Shown here: positions 32,192 through 34,718 of the stretch, piece by piece
How the letters are laid out: the number at the start of each line of letters is the position of its first letter
Numbering within the stretch: the stretch's first letter is position 1
Assembly: GCF_000519325.1 (NCBI RefSeq)
Contig: NZ_KI912613.1
Location: 911,103 to 945,820 of the forward strand
Direction of reading: 5' to 3'
Length of the DNA: 34,718 nucleotides
Origin: Patulibacter minatonensis DSM 18081
GTDB lineage: Bacteria; Actinomycetota; Thermoleophilia; Solirubrobacterales; Solirubrobacteraceae
Position numbers and translations under genes: made by a program
Notes under the pieces: generated by a model
Seen by the model: only the letters and a program-made list of their open reading frames with translations
The model's database searches: none
What the model was told of the DNA's origin: nothing

Positions 32192-33004
32192 TCAGGACAC
32201 CTTCTGGAGGAACGCGAGGAGCTCCTCGCGGTAGAGCTCGGGCTCCTCGTAGAACGGCGCGTGGCCGCTCTTCTCGCACCCGACGAAGCGGGCGTCCGGG
32301 ATGAGGTCGGCCGCGGCCTTGGCCGCGTCGTAGGCGACGAACGCGTCGTGCCGGCCGCCGTAGAGGAGGGCCGGCACGCCGAGCGCCCCGAGGCCCTCGC
32401 GGACGTCGGCCTCGGCGATGCTGACGAGCAGGTCGTCGCCCTTGACGCCGATCTTCATGAACTCGTGCCACATCCACTCGACGAGGTCCGGGGACACCGC
32501 GGCGTCCGGCGCGCAGACCGCGTTCGCGATCCCGCGCAGCCCCGCGGCCCGGTCCTGGCGGATGCCGGCGACGAGCCCGGCGACCTCCTCGGCGGTGCCG
32601 CCGTGCGGCCAGCCCTCGGCCTGCGAGTAGCGCGGCGTCGCGCCGCACGTGAGGACGAGGCCCGAGGCGCGGTCGCCCAGGCGGATGACGACCTCGGCGG
32701 CGATCGCCCCGCCGGCCGACCAGCCGTTGACGACCGGCTTGTCGAGGCCCGTGTGCTCGATCAGCGCGATGACGTCGGACGCGGTCGTGTCGACCGAGAC
32801 CTCGGCGAAGTCGTTGTCCGACTGGCCCGCCGCCCGGACGTCGAGCAGCACGACCTCGTGGCCGGCCTCCAGGAGCGACGGCAGCGTCGTGTCCCAGAAC
32901 CGCGTCGAGGCGCCCCAGCCGTGGATCAGGACGATCGCCCGCCCGTCCCCCGCGTGGTGCTCGTAGTAGATCCGGCGGTCGCCGTCGACGTTCAGGTAGG
33001 CCAT
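32192..33004 (-). CDS. Alpha/beta-fold hydrolase
   Basis: A 270-residue hydrolase with a complete triad: Ser96 in the elbow GWSAGG, Asp220 in GGRHDAF and His248 in KSGHAPF. The oxyanion-hole motif HGWGAS starts at 28. The fold suits esters, lactones or carbon-carbon bonds. The ATG at 33002-33004 with GAGGA upstream begins the typical MAYLNVDGDRRIYYE; the in-frame extension to 33112 is not used. It lies between two LLM oxidoreductases, so it may open a lactone or ester formed by one of them (inference). Confidence 0.92.
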   Translation of the reverse strand: MAYLNVDGDRRIYYEHHAGDGRAIVLIHGWGASTRFWDTTLPSLLEAGHEVVLLDVRAAGQSDNDFAEVSVDTTASDVIALIEHTGLDKPVVNGWSAGGAIAAEVVIRLGDRASGLVLTCGATPRYSQAEGWPHGGTAEEVAGLVAGIRQDRAAGLRGIANAVCAPDAAVSPDLVEWMWHEFMKIGVKGDDLLVSIAEADVREGLGALGVPALLYGGRHDAFVAYDAAKAAADLIPDARFVGCEKSGHAPFYEEPELYREELLAFLQKVS

Positions 33005-33047
33005 GTGGTCCTCGATCTTCCGGGTGGTGTGGGGGCTGGACGGACAC

Positions 33048-33102
33048 CGACCGGGCGGTCCCCCGCCCGGTCGCACCGGTGCCGTCCGGGCGGACGGCAC
33101 CG
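33048..33102 (-). terminator. Two adjacent intercistronic hairpins
   Basis: CGACCGGGCG (33048-33057) pairs with CGCCCGGTCG (33064-33073). Directly after, CGGTGCCGTCCG (33077-33088) pairs with CGGACGGCACCG (33091-33102). Both are perfect and very stable. They lie in the 171-base gap between the first LLM gene and the hydrolase gene. No T-run is present. Confidence 0.55.
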
Positions 33103-33146
33103 TCCCGGGCACCCGTCGCGGTCGCCCGCCGGATGGCCCGGGTGGG

Positions 33147-33170
33147 GCGGCGACGCGGCCGCGTCGCCGC
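33147..33170 (-). terminator. Perfect 24-base palindrome just after the first LLM gene
   Basis: A perfect palindrome with 12-base halves meets at 33158/33159 (half-site GCGGCGACGCGG). It begins five bases after the LLM stop codon in the direction of transcription. It may stabilise the 3' end of an LLM-only mRNA or cause partial termination. Confidence 0.6.
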
Positions 33171-33175
33171 GCCGG

Positions 33176-34270
33176 TCAGACGGCGGCGGGCGTCGCCGAC
33201 ATCTCGTGCAGGCGCGGGATGACCTGCTCGCCGATGAGGTCCATGCTGCCGCGGACCATGTCGTGCGGCATGCCGGCGTAGGAGACGGCCATCGAGCAGC
33301 GGAGCTCGCCGATGAGGTCGAAGCGCTGCTTGTACTTCTCGACCATCTGGTCGGGCGTGCCCCAGCACTGCGAGGCGATGAAGCCCTCGCAGGCGGCCTC
33401 CAGGCCGGCCTCCTTGATGGCGTCGGCGCCGGCCTGGTAGGCCTGGTAGCCGTTGGTCTTGCCCCAGTGGTCGCCGTTGAAGTCGTAGTGCTTGATGACC
33501 GACAGGTAGTACTTGGAGAGGTACTCGCGGGCGACCTTCTCGGCGACCTCGGCGTCCTCGTGGCAGTACGTGAAGTCGGTCAGGAGCGGGGCGCCCGGCT
33601 CGACGTTCGGGCGGACCTCGCGCCAGCGCGCACGCCACGCCTCGATGGCCTCGGCGTGCTGCTCGATGGGCAGCTGGACGAAGGACATCATCGTGCCGCC
33701 GAGGTTGGCGGCGGCGATGCCGGAGTCCGGCGTCATCGCGACGGAGAAGAACTCGCGGTCGCGCCAGCCGCGCTCGGGCGTCGGGTGGATCTCGACGCGC
33801 GACTGCTTGAAGAACTCGGTGTCGTACTCGGCGACGCCGGTGTCGAGGATGTCGAGGATGATCTCGGCGGCCTGGTCGAAGCGACCGCGGGCCTCGGCCA
33901 TGTCGACGCCGAAAGCCTCGTACTCCTCGCGGGCCAGGCCGCGGCCGAAGCCGAGCATGAAGCGGCCCTCGCCGAGGATGTCCAGCATCGCGATCTTCTC
34001 GGCGACCCGGAGCGGGTTCGGCCACCACGGCAGGATGATCGCGCCGGTGCCGACCTTGATGCGGCTCGTCTTCGCCAGCAGATGGGCGGAGAACTGCATG
34101 TTGTCCGGCATCATCGAGTAGTTCGGATCGAAGTGATGCTCGGGCGCCTGGACGTAGTCGAAGCCCGCCGTCTCGGCGTGGATCGCGAGGTCCGTCTCGG
34201 CACGGAACATGTCGGCGTCGGACATGCCCTCGTGGGTGTTCTGGAAGATCAGCTGGATTCCGACGTCCAT
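33176..34270 (-). CDS. LLM-class flavin/F420-dependent oxidoreductase (first of the operon's two)
   Basis: A 364-residue luciferase-like TIM-barrel enzyme. It shows the N-terminal MDVGIQLIFQNT, the active-site YVQAPEHHFDPNYSM, VGTGAIILPWWPNPLRVAEK and the barrel loop GEGRFMLGFGRGLAREEYEAFG. The mid-domain HPTPERGW and the C-terminal CWGTPDQMVEKYKQR are usual for flavin-type group members of this superfamily. It may use F420H2 or FMNH2. The start is ATG 34268-34270 with AAAGGA upstream inside a small hairpin. The gene leads the operon with the hydrolase and the second LLM gene and has its own palindrome-bearing promoter. The in-frame upstream extension to 34672 is Arg/Pro-rich and rejected. 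Confidence 0.93.
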   Translation of the reverse strand: MDVGIQLIFQNTHEGMSDADMFRAETDLAIHAETAGFDYVQAPEHHFDPNYSMMPDNMQFSAHLLAKTSRIKVGTGAIILPWWPNPLRVAEKIAMLDILGEGRFMLGFGRGLAREEYEAFGVDMAEARGRFDQAAEIILDILDTGVAEYDTEFFKQSRVEIHPTPERGWRDREFFSVAMTPDSGIAAANLGGTMMSFVQLPIEQHAEAIEAWRARWREVRPNVEPGAPLLTDFTYCHEDAEVAEKVAREYLSKYYLSVIKHYDFNGDHWGKTNGYQAYQAGADAIKEAGLEAACEGFIASQCWGTPDQMVEKYKQRFDLIGELRCSMAVSYAGMPHDMVRGSMDLIGEQVIPRLHEMSATPAAV

Positions 34271-34271
34271 G

Positions 34272-34289
34272 GGAAAGCCCGTCCTTTCC
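34272..34289 (-). promoter_or_regulatory. Hairpin covering the ribosome site of the first LLM gene
   Basis: In the mRNA, GGAAAG pairs with CTTTCC across a 6-base loop. The AAAGGA ribosome-binding stretch lies in the 5' arm and loop, and the ATG follows one base after the structure. It could limit translation initiation. Confidence 0.4.
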
Positions 34290-34342
34290 GCCCGCAGGCG
34301 GGTGCGTGTCGTGAGTGCTGCCCGTCGTGCAGCCGTGGTGCC

Positions 34343-34348
34343 AACGTA
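34343..34348 (-). promoter_or_regulatory. Candidate -10 box of the LLM operon
   Basis: On the minus strand TACGTT lies in ACTACGTTGGCACCACGG, close to the string in front of the P450 gene. It would give a leader of about 65 bases. Confidence 0.55.
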
Positions 34349-34388
34349 GTTCGCGTGCGGGGGGCTCCCGGAAGGACCTTCGCGGCCG

Positions 34389-34408
34389 TTTCGTACGGTT
34401 CTACGAAA
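34389..34408 (-). promoter_or_regulatory. Palindromic operator of the LLM operon
   Basis: TTTCGTA (34389-34395) and TACGAAA (34402-34408) form a perfect inverted repeat with a 6-base spacer, centred at 34398.5. The centre is 50.5 bases upstream of the -10 box, the same distance as the palindromes before the acyl-CoA dehydrogenase and ligase genes, though the sequence is different. Confidence 0.6.
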
Positions 34409-34409
34409 G

Positions 34410-34718
34410 TGGCCGGATCGCCAGTGGGGGCGGGGGTTCGCGGGGGCGGGAACGGGTCCGGCGCCGTGCGGAACGGCGCCGGGCTGGTTCGGGCGCGGTC
34501 GGGCGTCGGCACGGGTGCGGGCGGCCGTCCGGCAGGCCCGGGGCGCGGTCGCGTCCCGCCGCGCGTATCGCCGGCGGGCGGTTCGGCGCAACGTCGCCGG
34601 AGCCGGGTCCGAGGTGCGCGGGCCCGCGGGTCGAGCGAGCAGGTCGACGCGGAGCGCAGGAACGAACGCCACCCCGACCGCCCAAGCCGGCCGGCGCGTG
34701 TTCCTGCGCCGTGGGCGC
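34410..34718. other. Apparently non-coding right end with a GC hairpin
   Basis: No gene with recognisable protein features is seen. CCGGCGCCGT (34458-34467) pairs with ACGGCGCCGG (34473-34482) across five bases, a possible 3'-end hairpin of a gene entering from beyond the right edge. Open frames here are Arg/Pro/Ala-rich with no convincing start or motif. Confidence 0.4.

Noticed and set aside
34271-34672. In-frame N-terminal extension of the first LLM gene
   Set aside because: It is Arg/Ala/Pro-rich and crosses the promoter and palindrome. The ATG at 34270 gives the usual LLM N-terminus and has a ribosome site.
1-34718. Search for mobile elements, tRNA genes and attachment sites
   Set aside because: No transposase or integrase motif, tRNA fold with CCA-type end, or flanking direct repeat was recognised by eye. 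A tRNA scan would be needed to be certain.

Overview
The window is very GC-rich DNA with dense, overlapping genes, frequent GTG starts, TANNNT-type -10 boxes and several probable leaderless genes. It carries a fused FO synthase (fbiC), a mycofactocin-coupled SDR, LLM-class flavin/F420 enzymes, a PucR/CdaR regulator and many fatty-acid-type CoA genes. This points to an actinobacterium. My best guess is a deep-branching soil lineage of the Thermoleophilia/Solirubrobacterales kind; that placement is inference from gene content only. I see no rRNA, tRNA, CRISPR array, insertion sequence, phage gene or integration scar. 29 protein genes are supported, one of them cut by the left edge.

Layout. (1) 1-5214, minus strand: a peptide/nickel-type ABC importer operon in the unusual order permease C, binding lipoprotein, permease B, ATPase D, ATPase F (partial). 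(2) 5442-8051, minus strand: four overlapping genes for a TlpA-like thioredoxin, a GNAT acetyltransferase, an AEC-family transporter and D-aminoacyl-tRNA deacylase. (3) 8262-13228, plus strand: a large DEAD/DEAH helicase with an acidic insert and a histone-H1-like repeat tail, overlapping an MDR reductase. (4) 13308-16975, plus strand: fbiC, a class II aldolase three bases downstream, and a METTL-type methyltransferase. (5) 16983-29257, both strands: a CoA-thioester catabolic island with enoyl-CoA hydratase, two ACAD10/11-type phosphotransferases, a GAF-PucR regulator, two SDRs, an acyl-CoA dehydrogenase, an ACAD10-type HAD protein, a methylacyl-CoA racemase-like CoA-transferase family protein and an acyl-CoA ligase. 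(6) 29418-34270: a cytochrome P450 coupled to a SnoaL-like protein, facing an LLM oxidoreductase, alpha/beta hydrolase and second LLM oxidoreductase. (7) 34271-34718: promoter region and apparently non-coding DNA.

How it may work together (inference). The P450, LLM enzymes and hydrolase could oxidise and open a hydrophobic, possibly branched or cyclic, substrate. The ligase would make the CoA ester and the racemase would fix a 2-methyl stereocentre. Phosphotransferase, acyl-CoA dehydrogenase and SDRs together match the logic of levulinate (Lva) and mammalian ACAD10/11 4-hydroxyacyl-CoA catabolism: the hydroxyl is phosphorylated, then eliminated during dehydrogenation. Enoyl-CoA hydratase would continue beta-oxidation. 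F420 made with FbiC could serve the LLM enzymes.

The most notable non-coding signal is a palindrome (TTTGGAGG-NN-CCTCCGA type) upstream of both the acyl-CoA dehydrogenase and the acyl-CoA ligase. Each copy is centred about 51 bases before a very similar -10 motif. A different palindrome sits at the same distance before the first LLM gene. These look like activator sites of a local regulon; the GAF-PucR protein at 19328 is one candidate regulator.
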